Shown in pieces: positions 55,706-64,000 of a stretch of DNA of 64,000 nucleotides (positions are counted from its first letter, which is position 1; every line of letters begins with the position of its first letter). A model generated the notes under the pieces. It had not been told where the DNA came from, did not search any database, and saw nothing but the letters and a program-made list of their open reading frames with translations. This stretch comes from Candidatus Nitrospira allomarina (GTDB taxonomy: Bacteria; Nitrospirota; Nitrospiria; Nitrospirales; UBA8639): NCBI RefSeq assembly GCF_032050975.1, contig NZ_CP116967.1, positions 3,965,001 through 4,029,000 on the forward strand. Direction: 5' to 3'. The position numbers and the translations under genes are program-made.

Positions 55706-57220
55706 CTAGGATACTGAGTGACTCATTGATTTCTCATCTTGAGCTAACGCTACGACCGCTTCATCAACCGTCCACTGTTCCACCCGATTTCGCCCATTCT
55801 CTTTGGCCACATACAAGGCCTTGTCGGCTTGGGCCACCAATTCCAAATAATCAGAAGCTCCTAAGGTGGCGGCTGACACACCAAAACTCATCGTAATTTT
55901 CTGGCCGGACGTCGTGCGAATAGCGGTACTGGCAGAAAGTTCAATGGTTCCACGTAACCGTTCGGCCACCAACATGCCCTCGACGCAAGTCTGCCCAGGC
56001 AGGAGAATGCAAAATTCCTCTCCCCCATACCGGCCAATAATATCCAACGGACGCAAAGTTGTTGATAACAAATTTGCCACGATTTGAATCACTTGATCCC
56101 CCACCGCATGACCAAACCGATCGTTATACGATTTGAAATGGTCGATATCCGCCATAATACAGACCAAATCGCTCCCCTCATGGTGAGCTCTCTCCCATTG
56201 TTCTTCAAATGCCTCGAATAACGCTCTCCGGTTGCAACACCCCGTCAAGGGATCTCGGTGAGCCAATTTTTCCAGTTCGGTTTTTGACAATTCTAACTCC
56301 CGAATCGTGCCTTCCAGTACTGTCACATCATTGAAAGACACCAGAATGCCTCGCACCTGCTTGCGTTGACCCAAAATGGGAGTGCAATTGACTCGAAACT
56401 TCTTCACGGTTTTTCCCATTCTCTCCCAAACCAGGGGCACATCCAATTTCGTGCATTCTCCCTGTCGCGCCGTCTTCCAGGGGTAGAGGTTCAGCTGGTC
56501 AACAGTGTCGGGAGACGTCCATTCAAAACTATCCAGGGTTTTCCCGATCAGGTCGTGAGGAGCCACATCGACAATGAGGCTAAAGGCGCGATTGGCGAGC
56601 ACAATACGGTCCTCCCCATCCAGGAACACCACACCCTCTGCCAACACATCGAACGCGGCTTGCACTCGCATGGGCACCACTGAACTGGGATCGAGTTGCC
56701 GCAACGTTCGCTTCATATACAGAAAATAGCCCACAAACCCGTAGACCATGACCAGGGCAAGAAATCGCACCCAGGCATTATCGAAAACATGGGTCCAGGT
56801 TCCAGTATCCAGGGAAAGAAACCGGAGTTGTAATGTTCCCCAATGCTGTTCCCCGTTAAAAATAGGAATCTGAATATGATCAGCCGTAGAGTGGTCCCCT
56901 GATGGTGGCGTCCAGAGAGCATGATGGGGCCCGGCCATGGCCATAATCTCCCCACTTTCCAAGACCAAAGCCACTGACTGGATGTCCGCGTTCCGTTCAA
57001 CCAACAGATCCAATGCCTGCTGGATAGCCTGGTCATCCTCCCTCTGCGCCAGGATGGAATACTGGACGGCCATGGCTTCGCTATACTTTTGCCGGTAGGT
57101 AAAGATTTGAGCAGCTTGGTCCGGAATCAGGCCCACCATCAGGTCACTGATTAAGAGGATACTCAGGGTAAGGGATACCAGACCCAGGCTCATCCAGAAA
57201 ATGGGTGTCAGTCGTTTCAT
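55706..57220 (-). CDS. Membrane diguanylate cyclase with PAS domain, coupled to adhesin gene
   Basis: A 504-residue inner-membrane GGDEF protein. Helix 1 (about 8-29) and helix 2 (about 152-169) flank a periplasmic sensor of about 120 residues with no clear family. A PAS domain follows at about 185-300 (FDVLAEGVVFLDGEDRIVLAN), then GGDEF with DPLTGCCNRRALFEA, ADIDHFKSYNDRFGHAVGD and active site GGEEF at 399-403. The inhibitory I-site R390-P-L-D393 is five residues before it. The enzyme should make c-di-GMP in response to a periplasmic and a cytoplasmic cue. Its ATG overlaps the stop of the giant adhesin gene by four bases (ATGA), so the two are translationally coupled. Confidence 0.93.
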   Translation of the reverse strand: MKRLTPIFWMSLGLVSLTLSILLISDLMVGLIPDQAAQIFTYRQKYSEAMAVQYSILAQREDDQAIQQALDLLVERNADIQSVALVLESGEIMAMAGPHHALWTPPSGDHSTADHIQIPIFNGEQHWGTLQLRFLSLDTGTWTHVFDNAWVRFLALVMVYGFVGYFLYMKRTLRQLDPSSVVPMRVQAAFDVLAEGVVFLDGEDRIVLANRAFSLIVDVAPHDLIGKTLDSFEWTSPDTVDQLNLYPWKTARQGECTKLDVPLVWERMGKTVKKFRVNCTPILGQRKQVRGILVSFNDVTVLEGTIRELELSKTELEKLAHRDPLTGCCNRRALFEAFEEQWERAHHEGSDLVCIMADIDHFKSYNDRFGHAVGDQVIQIVANLLSTTLRPLDIIGRYGGEEFCILLPGQTCVEGMLVAERLRGTIELSASTAIRTTSGQKITMSFGVSAATLGASDYLELVAQADKALYVAKENGRNRVEQWTVDEAVVALAQDEKSMSHSVS

Positions 57221-60200
57221 GAGGATCCGGAGGAGTACGTGGAGGAAGGGCGAACCGATTGATCAATTTTCTTGTCCAACATCCGATCTAATCCCTGATG
57301 CTCTCGGGTCTCTTGCTCTGCGGCTTCCCGCATTTTCTTTGTCAAGATTTCCCGACTCTTTTGATCCATATCCAAAATTGCAATTGGGTCAAAGTTCCGC
57401 CAGGCGGGGAGCGTCGCTAACACGCTCGCCACGAGCGTGCCACTTCTCACCAGCCACGCCAGAAGAATTCCTGATACGCCCAGCCCCGTGTATTCCATCA
57501 TCTTGATGAAAAAGGACCGTTCATCAATGGTTTGTTGGGTGGTCTCCTTTAAATCATCGGCAAAAGAGTTAAGCTGCTGAAGGAAATCCCGGCTCAGCTC
57601 GATGCTGGAAAGCAGCACCGGGGCCGGAGCATACGCACGAATTTGGTCTGAGGTGGTTCCAAAAGCCCCTGGACGAAGAAATGGGGCGACCTCCAGGACC
57701 CTATTCCAGTTGGGAACTGACTGAGGTTCAGGATTACGGGTAAGATCCCGCCCCGCTGGAGGTTGACCACCGAATGAATCCGAAAACCCGATCGGGGGTG
57801 TTCCTGGGGACGGAGTATTGGTATCCTGCGGCGACTCCGGAGTTGGGCGAGGGCTTGGTGCCGGCGTGGGCGTGGGACCTGGCTGCGGCGTGGGCGGTTG
57901 GGGCATGCCTTCCTGGATATCTGTGACGGTCACCAGAACCAGTTGAGAATCCACTCCGCCGTTACCATCACTCACCTGTACCACGACCTCATAGATATTA
58001 TTCGCATCGGCATCGGTGGGCGTCTCAAAGTCCGGGGGCACAGTGAAGGTCAACACCCCGCTGGCGGGATCAATGCTGAATAACGCCGCATCCGCCCCGC
58101 CTAAAATCGTATAGGTCAACGTATTTGCCGGCATATCTACATCCGTGGCCGTCACGGTCGTCACGATCGTCTGGTTTTCTGCTACATTGACCGCCGCGGT
58201 CGGCCCTGCTCCATTACTGGTGATGACCGGCGCATCGTTGGCATCCGTCACCGTGACGGCAATCGCTTGCGTATCAACACCTCCGTTGCCGTCACTCACC
58301 TGTACCACCACGTCATAGACGTTGTTGGTGCCCGCATCGGTCGGCGCATCAAAGTCGGGGGCGACAAGAAACCTCAACACCCCGCTGTTGGGATCCAGGC
58401 TGAACAATGCTGCATCCGCCCCACCGATGATGCTATAGGTCAAGGTGTCCGCTGGAACATCCACATCGGTCGCCGTCACCGTCGTCACGGCCGTTTGATT
58501 TTCTGGTGCATTGACGGCTGCGGTCGGCCCTCCCCCATTACTGGTAATCACCGGCGCATCGTTGACCGGGCTGATATTAATCTGGATTGTGTCCACGTCT
58601 TGCTGAGCGCCTCCCGTACCGGTGTTGCCCCCATCATCCGTAGTCACGGTCAGGGTGTCCGCGGCCACGCCCGTGACATTGGTGTTACCGGTATAGAGGA
58701 GGGTTGACAATGTGGCGTTCACGTCTGCCACCGTACCGAGAATGGTCAAGTCGTTCGAGCTGTTCCCCCCGGCACTGATCGTAGCCGCGCCAAAAAGGGT
58801 GACATCTACCACGCCAGCGGTCACTTGTAACCGTGTGGTGATCGTACCCACCCCCGCATCGACGTCTACCACACTAATGCCGGCAATAGCCGTTTGGGTT
58901 TCTTCGTTCACGGTCTGCGTGCCCGGCACCGTGTTCACCGGCGCATCATTGACCGCCGCCATCGTCACCGTCGTGTCGTAGTTGGCACTCGTGCCCCCGT
59001 CCCCATCGGTCAAGACATAGCGCACCGTGCGGCTGCCCAAGGTCGGGTTAGCCGTGTCCGTGTTCTCATAGGTGATGTTCTGCACCAACGCACTCACCGC
59101 CGCGGCATCGGCGTTGGCATCGAGCGTGATGACCAGCGCGGCCCCGCCGCTGCCCCCCGTGAACGTGCCGATTTGCGTGCCCCCATAACTGACCGCACTG
59201 CCCGCCACGGTGATATTGCTGGGGCCCGCCCCCTGATCGCGGATCGCCAGCACATCCTCGGCCGCATCACTGCCCGCCGTAAAGCTCACCGTCAACGTCC
59301 CCGTGTCAAAGTCACTGCTGTCCACATCACTCACCGCCGCATTGCTGCTCTGGTCAATGACTTGCGCGCCGTCGCCTTCGGTGTAGGCCAGCGTGTCGCC
59401 CCCTAAGTTGCTAATGACCGGGATGTCATTGACCGCCGCCATCGTCACCGTCGTGTCGTAGTTGGCACTCGTGCCCCCGTCCCCATCGGTCAAGACATAG
59501 CGCACCGTGCGGCTGCCCAAGGTCGGGTTAGCCGTGTCCGTGTTCTCATAGGTGATGTTCTGCACCAACGCACTCACCGCCGCGGCATCGGCGTTGGCAT
59601 CGAGCGTGATGACCAGCGCGGCCCCGCCGCTGCCCCCCGTGAACGTGCCGATTTGCGTGCCCCCATAACTGACCGCACTGCCCGCCACGGTGATATTGCT
59701 GGGGCCCGCCCCCTGATCGCGGATCGCCAGCACATCCTCGGCCGCATCACTGCCCGCCGTAAAGCTCACCGTCAACGTCCCCGTGTCAAAGTCACTGCTG
59801 TCCACATCACTCACCGCCGCATTGCTGCTCTGGTCAATGACTTGCGCGCCGTCGCCTTCGGTGTAGGCCAGCGTGTCGCCCCCTAAGTTGCTAATGACCG
59901 GGATGTCATTGACCGCCGCCATCGTCACCGTCGTGTCGTAGTTGGCACTCGTGCCCCCGTCCCCATCGGTCAAGATATAGCGCACCGTGCGGCTGCCCAA
60001 GGTCGGGTTAGCCGTGTCCGTGTTCTCATAGGTGATGTTCTGCACCAACGCACTCACCGCCGCGGCATCGGCGTTGGCATCGAGCGTGATGACCAGCGCG
60101 GCCCCGCCGCTGCCCCCCGTGAACGTGCCGATTTGCGTGCCCCCATAACTGACCGCACTGCCCGCCACGGTGATATTGCTGGGGCCCGCCCCCTGATCGC

Positions 60201-63200
60201 GGATCGCCAGCACATCCTCGGCCGCATCACTGCCCGCCGTAAAGCTCACCGTCAACGTCCCCGTGTCAAAGTCACTGCTGTCCACATCACTCACCGCCGC
60301 ATTGCTGCTCTGGTCAATGACTTGCGCGCCGTCGCCTTCGGTGTAGGCCAGCGTGTCGCCCCCTAAGTTGCTAATGACCGGGATGTCATTGACCGCCGCC
60401 ATCGTCACCGTCGTGTCGTAGTTGGCACTCGTGCCCCCGTCCCCATCGGTCAAGACATAGCGCACCGTGCGGCTGCCCAAGGTCGGGTTAGCCGTGTCCG
60501 TGTTCTCATAGGTGATGTTCTGCACCAACGCACTCACCGCCGCGGCATCGGCGTTGGCATCGAGCGTGATGACCAGCGCGGCCCCGCCGCTGCCCCCCGT
60601 GAACGTGCCGATTTGCGTGCCCCCATAACTGACCGCACTGCCCGCCACGGTGATATTGCTGGGGCCCGCCCCCTGATCGCGGATCGCCAGCACATCCTCG
60701 GCCGCATCACTGCCCGCCGTAAAGCTCACCGTCAACGTCCCCGTGTCAAAGTCACTGCTGTCCACATCACTCACCGCCGCATTGCTGCTCTGGTCAATGA
60801 CTTGCGCGCCGTCGCCTTCGGTGTAGGCCAGCGTGTCGCCCCCTAAGTTGCTAATGACCGGGATGTCATTGACCGCCGCCATCGTCACCGTCGTGTCGTA
60901 GTTGGCACTCGTGCCCCCGTCCCCATCGGTCAAGACATAGCGCACCGTGCGGCTGCCCAAGGTCGGGTTAGCCGTGTCCGTGTTCTCATAGGTGATGTTC
61001 TGCACCAACGCACTCACCGCCGCGGCATCGGCGTTGGCATCGAGCGTGATGACCAGCGCGGCCCCGCCGCTGCCCCCCGTGAACGTGCCGATTTGCGTGC
61101 CCCCATAACTGACCGCACTGCCCGCCACGGTGATATTGCTGGGGCCCGCCCCCTGATCGCGGATCGCCAGCACATCCTCGGCCGCATCACTGCCCGCCGT
61201 AAAGCTCACCGTCAACGTCCCCGTGTCAAAGTCACTGCTGTCCACATCACTCACCGCCGCATTGCTGCTCTGGTCAATGACTTGCGCGCCGTCGCCTTCG
61301 GTGTAGGCCAGCGTGTCGCCCCCTAAGTTGCTAATGACCGGGATGTCATTGACCGCCGCCATCGTCACCGTCGTGTCGTAGTTGGCACTCGTGCCCCCGT
61401 CCCCATCGGTCAAGATATAGCGCACCGTGCGGCTGCCCAAGGTCGGGTTAGCCGTGTCCGTGTTCTCATAGGTGATGTTCTGCACCAACGCACTCACCGC
61501 CGCGGCATCGGCGTTGGCATCGAGCGTGATGACCAGCGCGGCCCCGCCGCTGCCCCCCGTGAACGTGCCGATTTGCGTGCCCCCATAACTGACCGCACTG
61601 CCCGCCACGGTGATATTGCTGGGGCCCGCCCCCTGATCGCGGATCGCCAGCACATCCTCGGCCGCATCACTGCCCGCCGTAAAGCTCACCGTCAACGTCC
61701 CCGTGTCAAAGTCACTGCTGTCCACATCACTCACCGCCGCATTGCTGCTCTGGTCAATGACTTGCGCGCCGTCGCCTTCGGTGTAGGCCAGCGTGTCGCC
61801 CCCTAAGTTGCTAATGACCGGGATGTCATTGACCGCCGCCATCGTCACCGTCGTGTCGTAGTTGGCACTCGTGCCCCCGTCCCCATCGGTCAAGACATAG
61901 CGCACCGTGCGGCTGCCCAAGGTCGGGTTAGCCGTGTCCGTGTTCTCATAGGTGATGTTCTGCACCAACGCACTCACCGCCGCGGCATCGGCGTTGGCAT
62001 CGAGCGTGATGACCAGCGCGGCCCCGCCGCTGCCCCCCGTGAACGTGCCGATTTGCGTGCCCCCATAACTGACCGCACTGCCCGCCACGGTGATATTGCT
62101 GGGGCCCGCCCCCTGATCGCGGATCGCCAGCACATCCTCGGCCGCATCACTGCCCGCCGTAAAGCTCACCGTCAACGTCCCCGTGTCAAAGTCACTGCTG
62201 TCCACATCACTCACCGCCGCATTGCTGCTCTGGTCAATGACTTGCGCGCCGTCGCCTTCGGTGTAGGCCAGCGTGTCGCCCCCTAAGTTGCTAATGACCG
62301 GGATGTCATTGACCGCCGCCATCGTCACCGTCGTGTCGTAGTTGGCACTCGTGCCCCCGTCCCCATCGGTCAAGACATAGCGCACCGTGCGGCTGCCCAA
62401 GGTCGGGTTAGCCGTGTCCGTGTTCTCATAGGTGATGTTCTGCACCAACGCACTCACCGCCGCGGCATCGGCGTTGGCATCGAGCGTGATGACCAGCGCG
62501 GCCCCGCCGCTGCCCCCCGTGAACGTGCCGATTTGCGTGCCCCCATAACTGACCGCACTGCCCGCCACGGTGATATTGCTGGGGCCCGCCCCCTGATCGC
62601 GGATCGCCAGCACATCCTCGGCCGCATCACTGCCCGCCGTAAAGCTCACCGTCAACGTCCCCGTGTCAAAGTCACTGCTGTCCACATCACTCACCGCCGC
62701 ATTGCTGCTCTGGTCAATGACTTGCGCGCCGTCGCCTTCGGTGTAGGCCAGCGTGTCGCCCCCTAAGTTGCTAATGACCGGGATGTCATTGACCGCCGCC
62801 ATCGTCACCGTCGTGTCGTAGTTGGCACTCGTGCCCCCGTCCCCATCGGTCAAGACATAGCGCACCGTGCGGCTGCCCAAGGTCGGGTTAGCCGTGTCCG
62901 TGTTCTCATAGGTGATGTTCTGCACCAACGCACTCACCGCCGCGGCATCGGCGTTGGCATCGAGCGTGATGACCAGCGCGGCCCCGCCGCTGCCCCCCGT
63001 GAACGTGCCGATTTGCGTGCCCCCATAACTGACCGCACTGCCCGCCACGGTGATATTGCTGGGGCCCGCCCCCTGATCGCGGATCGCCAGCACATCCTCG
63101 GCCGCATCACTGCCCGCCGTAAAGCTCACCGTCAACGTCCCCGTGTCAAAGTCACTGCTGTCCACATCACTCACCGCCGCATTGCTGCTCTGGTCAATGA

Positions 63201-64000
63201 CTTGCGCGCCGTCGCCTTCGGTGTAGGCCAGCGTGTCGCCCCCTAAGTTGCTAATGACCGGGATGTCATTGACCGCCGCCATCGTCACCGTCGTGTCGTA
63301 GTTGGCACTCGTGCCCCCGTCCCCATCGGTCAAGATATAGCGCACCGTGCGGCTGCCCAAGGTCGGGTTAGCCGTGTCCGTGTTCTCATAGGTGATGTTC
63401 TGCACCAACGCACTCACCGCCGCGGCATCGGCGTTGGCATCGAGCGTGATGACCAGCGCGGCCCCGCCGCTGCCCCCCGTGAACGTGCCGATTTGCGTGC
63501 CCCCATAACTGACCGCACTGCCCGCCACGGTGATATTGCTGGGGCCCGCCCCCTGATCGCGGATCGCCAGCACATCCTCGGCCGCATCACTGCCCGCCGT
63601 AAAGCTCACCGTCAACGTCCCCGTGTCAAAGTCACTGCTGTCCACATCACTCACCGCCGCATTGCTGCTCTGGTCAATGACTTGCGCGCCGTCGCCTTCG
63701 GTGTAGGCCAGCGTGTCGCCCCCTAAGTTGCTAATGACCGGGATGTCATTGACCGCCGCCATCGTCACCGTCGTGTCGTAGTTGGCACTCGTGCCCCCGT
63801 CCCCATCGGTCAAGACATAGCGCACCGTGCGGCTGCCCAAGGTCGGGTTAGCCGTGTCCGTGTTCTCATAGGTGATGTTCTGCACCAACGCACTCACCGC
63901 CGCGGCATCGGCGTTGGCATCGAGCGTGATGACCAGCGCGGCCCCGCCGCTGCCCCCCGTGAACGTGCCGATTTGCGTGCCCCCATAACTGACCGCACTG
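57217..64000 (-). CDS. Giant repetitive cadherin-like adhesin (partial, continues past right edge)
   Basis: The frame is open at the right window edge, so the N terminus lies outside; at least 2,260 residues are visible. From the edge inward come ten to eleven nearly identical 160-residue cadherin-like units, each ending in an AVNDIPVISNLGG-type link with TLAYTEGDG and DVDSSDFDTGTL. They are followed by one diverged unit starting AVNDAPVNTVPG and two classical cadherin repeats (AVNAPENQTAVTTVTATDVD and AVNVAENQTIVTTVTATDVD, quoted in part). Next come a Pro-rich linker, a C-terminal membrane helix (LGVSGILLAWLVRSGTLVAS) with WRNFDPIAIL, and a charged cytoplasmic tail. The acidic DxD motifs should bind calcium. 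This is typical of very large surface adhesins; the C-terminal helix suggests an inner-membrane anchor. It overlaps the cyclase gene by four bases. Confidence 0.88.
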   Translation of the reverse strand, partial: SAVSYGGTQIGTFTGGSGGAALVITLDANADAAAVSALVQNITYENTDTANPTLGSRTVRYVLTDGDGGTSANYDTTVTMAAVNDIPVISNLGGDTLAYTEGDGAQVIDQSSNAAVSDVDSSDFDTGTLTVSFTAGSDAAEDVLAIRDQGAGPSNITVAGSAVSYGGTQIGTFTGGSGGAALVITLDANADAAAVSALVQNITYENTDTANPTLGSRTVRYILTDGDGGTSANYDTTVTMAAVNDIPVISNLGGDTLAYTEGDGAQVIDQSSNAAVSDVDSSDFDTGTLTVSFTAGSDAAEDVLAIRDQGAGPSNITVAGSAVSYGGTQIGTFTGGSGGAALVITLDANADAAAVSALVQNITYENTDTANPTLGSRTVRYVLTDGDGGTSANYDTTVTMAAVNDIPVISNLGGDTLAYTEGDGAQVIDQSSNAAVSDVDSSDFDTGTLTVSFTAGSDAAEDVLAIRDQGAGPSNITVAGSAVSYGGTQIGTFTGGSGGAALVITLDANADAAAVSALVQNITYENTDTANPTLGSRTVRYVLTDGDGGTSANYDTTVTMAAVNDIPVISNLGGDTLAYTEGDGAQVIDQSSNAAVSDVDSSDFDTGTLTVSFTAGSDAAEDVLAIRDQGAGPSNITVAGSAVSYGGTQIGTFTGGSGGAALVITLDANADAAAVSALVQNITYENTDTANPTLGSRTVRYVLTDGDGGTSANYDTTVTMAAVNDIPVISNLGGDTLAYTEGDGAQVIDQSSNAAVSDVDSSDFDTGTLTVSFTAGSDAAEDVLAIRDQGAGPSNITVAGSAVSYGGTQIGTFTGGSGGAALVITLDANADAAAVSALVQNITYENTDTANPTLGSRTVRYILTDGDGGTSANYDTTVTMAAVNDIPVISNLGGDTLAYTEGDGAQVIDQSSNAAVSDVDSSDFDTGTLTVSFTAGSDAAEDVLAIRDQGAGPSNITVAGSAVSYGGTQIGTFTGGSGGAALVITLDANADAAAVSALVQNITYENTDTANPTLGSRTVRYVLTDGDGGTSANYDTTVTMAAVNDIPVISNLGGDTLAYTEGDGAQVIDQSSNAAVSDVDSSDFDTGTLTVSFTAGSDAAEDVLAIRDQGAGPSNITVAGSAVSYGGTQIGTFTGGSGGAALVITLDANADAAAVSALVQNITYENTDTANPTLGSRTVRYVLTDGDGGTSANYDTTVTMAAVNDIPVISNLGGDTLAYTEGDGAQVIDQSSNAAVSDVDSSDFDTGTLTVSFTAGSDAAEDVLAIRDQGAGPSNITVAGSAVSYGGTQIGTFTGGSGGAALVITLDANADAAAVSALVQNITYENTDTANPTLGSRTVRYILTDGDGGTSANYDTTVTMAAVNDIPVISNLGGDTLAYTEGDGAQVIDQSSNAAVSDVDSSDFDTGTLTVSFTAGSDAAEDVLAIRDQGAGPSNITVAGSAVSYGGTQIGTFTGGSGGAALVITLDANADAAAVSALVQNITYENTDTANPTLGSRTVRYVLTDGDGGTSANYDTTVTMAAVNDIPVISNLGGDTLAYTEGDGAQVIDQSSNAAVSDVDSSDFDTGTLTVSFTAGSDAAEDVLAIRDQGAGPSNITVAGSAVSYGGTQIGTFTGGSGGAALVITLDANADAAAVSALVQNITYENTDTANPTLGSRTVRYVLTDGDGGTSANYDTTVTMAAVNDAPVNTVPGTQTVNEETQTAIAGISVVDVDAGVGTITTRLQVTAGVVDVTLFGAATISAGGNSSNDLTILGTVADVNATLSTLLYTGNTNVTGVAADTLTVTTDDGGNTGTGGAQQDVDTIQINISPVNDAPVITSNGGGPTAAVNAPENQTAVTTVTATDVDVPADTLTYSIIGGADAALFSLDPNSGVLRFLVAPDFDAPTDAGTNNVYDVVVQVSDGNGGVDTQAIAVTVTDANDAPVITSNGAGPTAAVNVAENQTIVTTVTATDVDMPANTLTYTILGGADAALFSIDPASGVLTFTVPPDFETPTDADANNIYEVVVQVSDGNGGVDSQLVLVTVTDIQEGMPQPPTPQPGPTPTPAPSPRPTPESPQDTNTPSPGTPPIGFSDSFGGQPPAGRDLTRNPEPQSVPNWNRVLEVAPFLRPGAFGTTSDQIRAYAPAPVLLSSIELSRDFLQQLNSFADDLKETTQQTIDERSFFIKMMEYTGLGVSGILLAWLVRSGTLVASVLATLPAWRNFDPIAILDMDQKSREILTKKMREAAEQETREHQGLDRMLDKKIDQSVRPSSTYSSGSS
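58946..64000. repeat. 480-bp tandem repeat array, at least 10.5 units
   Basis: From 58946 to the window edge the sequence repeats every 480 bases (160 codons). Unit anchors at 58981, 59461, 59941 and so on to 63781 were followed by eye. The only difference I found is one base near offset 36 of each unit: C in most copies, T at 59976, 61416 and 63336, which changes Val to Ile. The units are otherwise identical even at silent positions, and visibly GC-richer than neighbouring genes. The array lies inside the adhesin gene. Confidence 0.97.

Noticed and set aside
55482-55709. A stop-to-stop frame of about 75 codons after the TIGR04255 gene with protein-like composition
   Set aside because: No ATG, the only candidate start (a GTG) is too close to its ribosome-binding-like sequence, and the end overlaps the cyclase stop and a hairpin. 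Could be a remnant but not supportable.
59653-63726. Nine copies of a 77-codon open frame on the plus strand, one per 480-bp unit
   Set aside because: They are exactly antisense to the adhesin repeats and repeat only because the DNA repeats; high GC content keeps the antisense frame open. No ribosome binding sites and no independent family resemblance.
58946-64000. CRISPR or satellite-type non-coding repeat
   Set aside because: The period of 480 bases is a multiple of three, the frame is open throughout, and the translated unit is a clear cadherin-like domain. There are no spacers.

Overview
The window reads as chromosome of a diderm (Gram-negative) bacterium. It carries lpxC for lipid A, a TonB-dependent receptor, lipoproteins with lipoboxes, an outer-membrane barrel and c-type haem proteins. 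Base composition is balanced except for a GC-rich repeat array at the right end. The mix (trmI of the GCD14 type, glnS, many c-di-GMP and two-component genes, a giant cadherin-like adhesin, haem-bearing sensors) reminds me of Nitrospirota (Nitrospira-like). That is recognition, not proof; no rRNA, tRNA, insertion sequence or CRISPR array was seen.

Layout. 1-2.2 kb: the end of a copper-amine-oxidase-like secreted protein, then small hypothetical genes. 2.5-11 kb, minus strand: a response regulator, a histidine kinase with a CxxCH haem motif, two large paralogous BrxC/BrxD-like (DUF2791-type) ATPases and an unrecognised partner gene. 11-23 kb: mostly housekeeping and regulation (SDR, pyrE, rhodanese, HD-GYP plus receiver pair, trmI, KtrA/TrkA-like protein, sigma-70 factor, lpxC). 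23-38 kb: transport and metabolism (DUF6445 protein, POT transporter, TonB receptor, HDOD, diguanylate cyclase, SpoU methyltransferase, purE, 1-Cys peroxiredoxin, ettA, Nudix, ogt). 40-44 kb: a third ATPase of the same family with a DUF6499-like gene. 44-57 kb: rluE-like, glnS, a nuclease-like protein without its catalytic residues, lipoprotein, barrel, cytochrome c, YheT, DUF3422, HDOD, TIGR04255. 55.7-64 kb: a membrane diguanylate cyclase translationally coupled to a giant repetitive adhesin that runs off the right edge.

The most unusual content is the set of three BrxC/BrxD-like ATPases. Each seems to contain two P-loop modules in tandem. The first has lost its Walker A motif and the second is intact. 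No BREX methyltransferase, PglZ or BrxL gene lies nearby, and no helicase or TerB-domain gene, so the two loci may be a distinct, undescribed ATPase system. The second highlight is the adhesin, with at least ten almost identical 480-bp units; its stop codon overlaps the start of a diguanylate cyclase gene.

Regulatory structure visible in the DNA includes a near-consensus sigma-70 promoter 220 bp before the KtrA/TrkA-like gene, a 24-bp perfect palindrome before the sigma-factor gene, and several intergenic hairpins. Functions below rest on motif recognition by eye; no database search was run.
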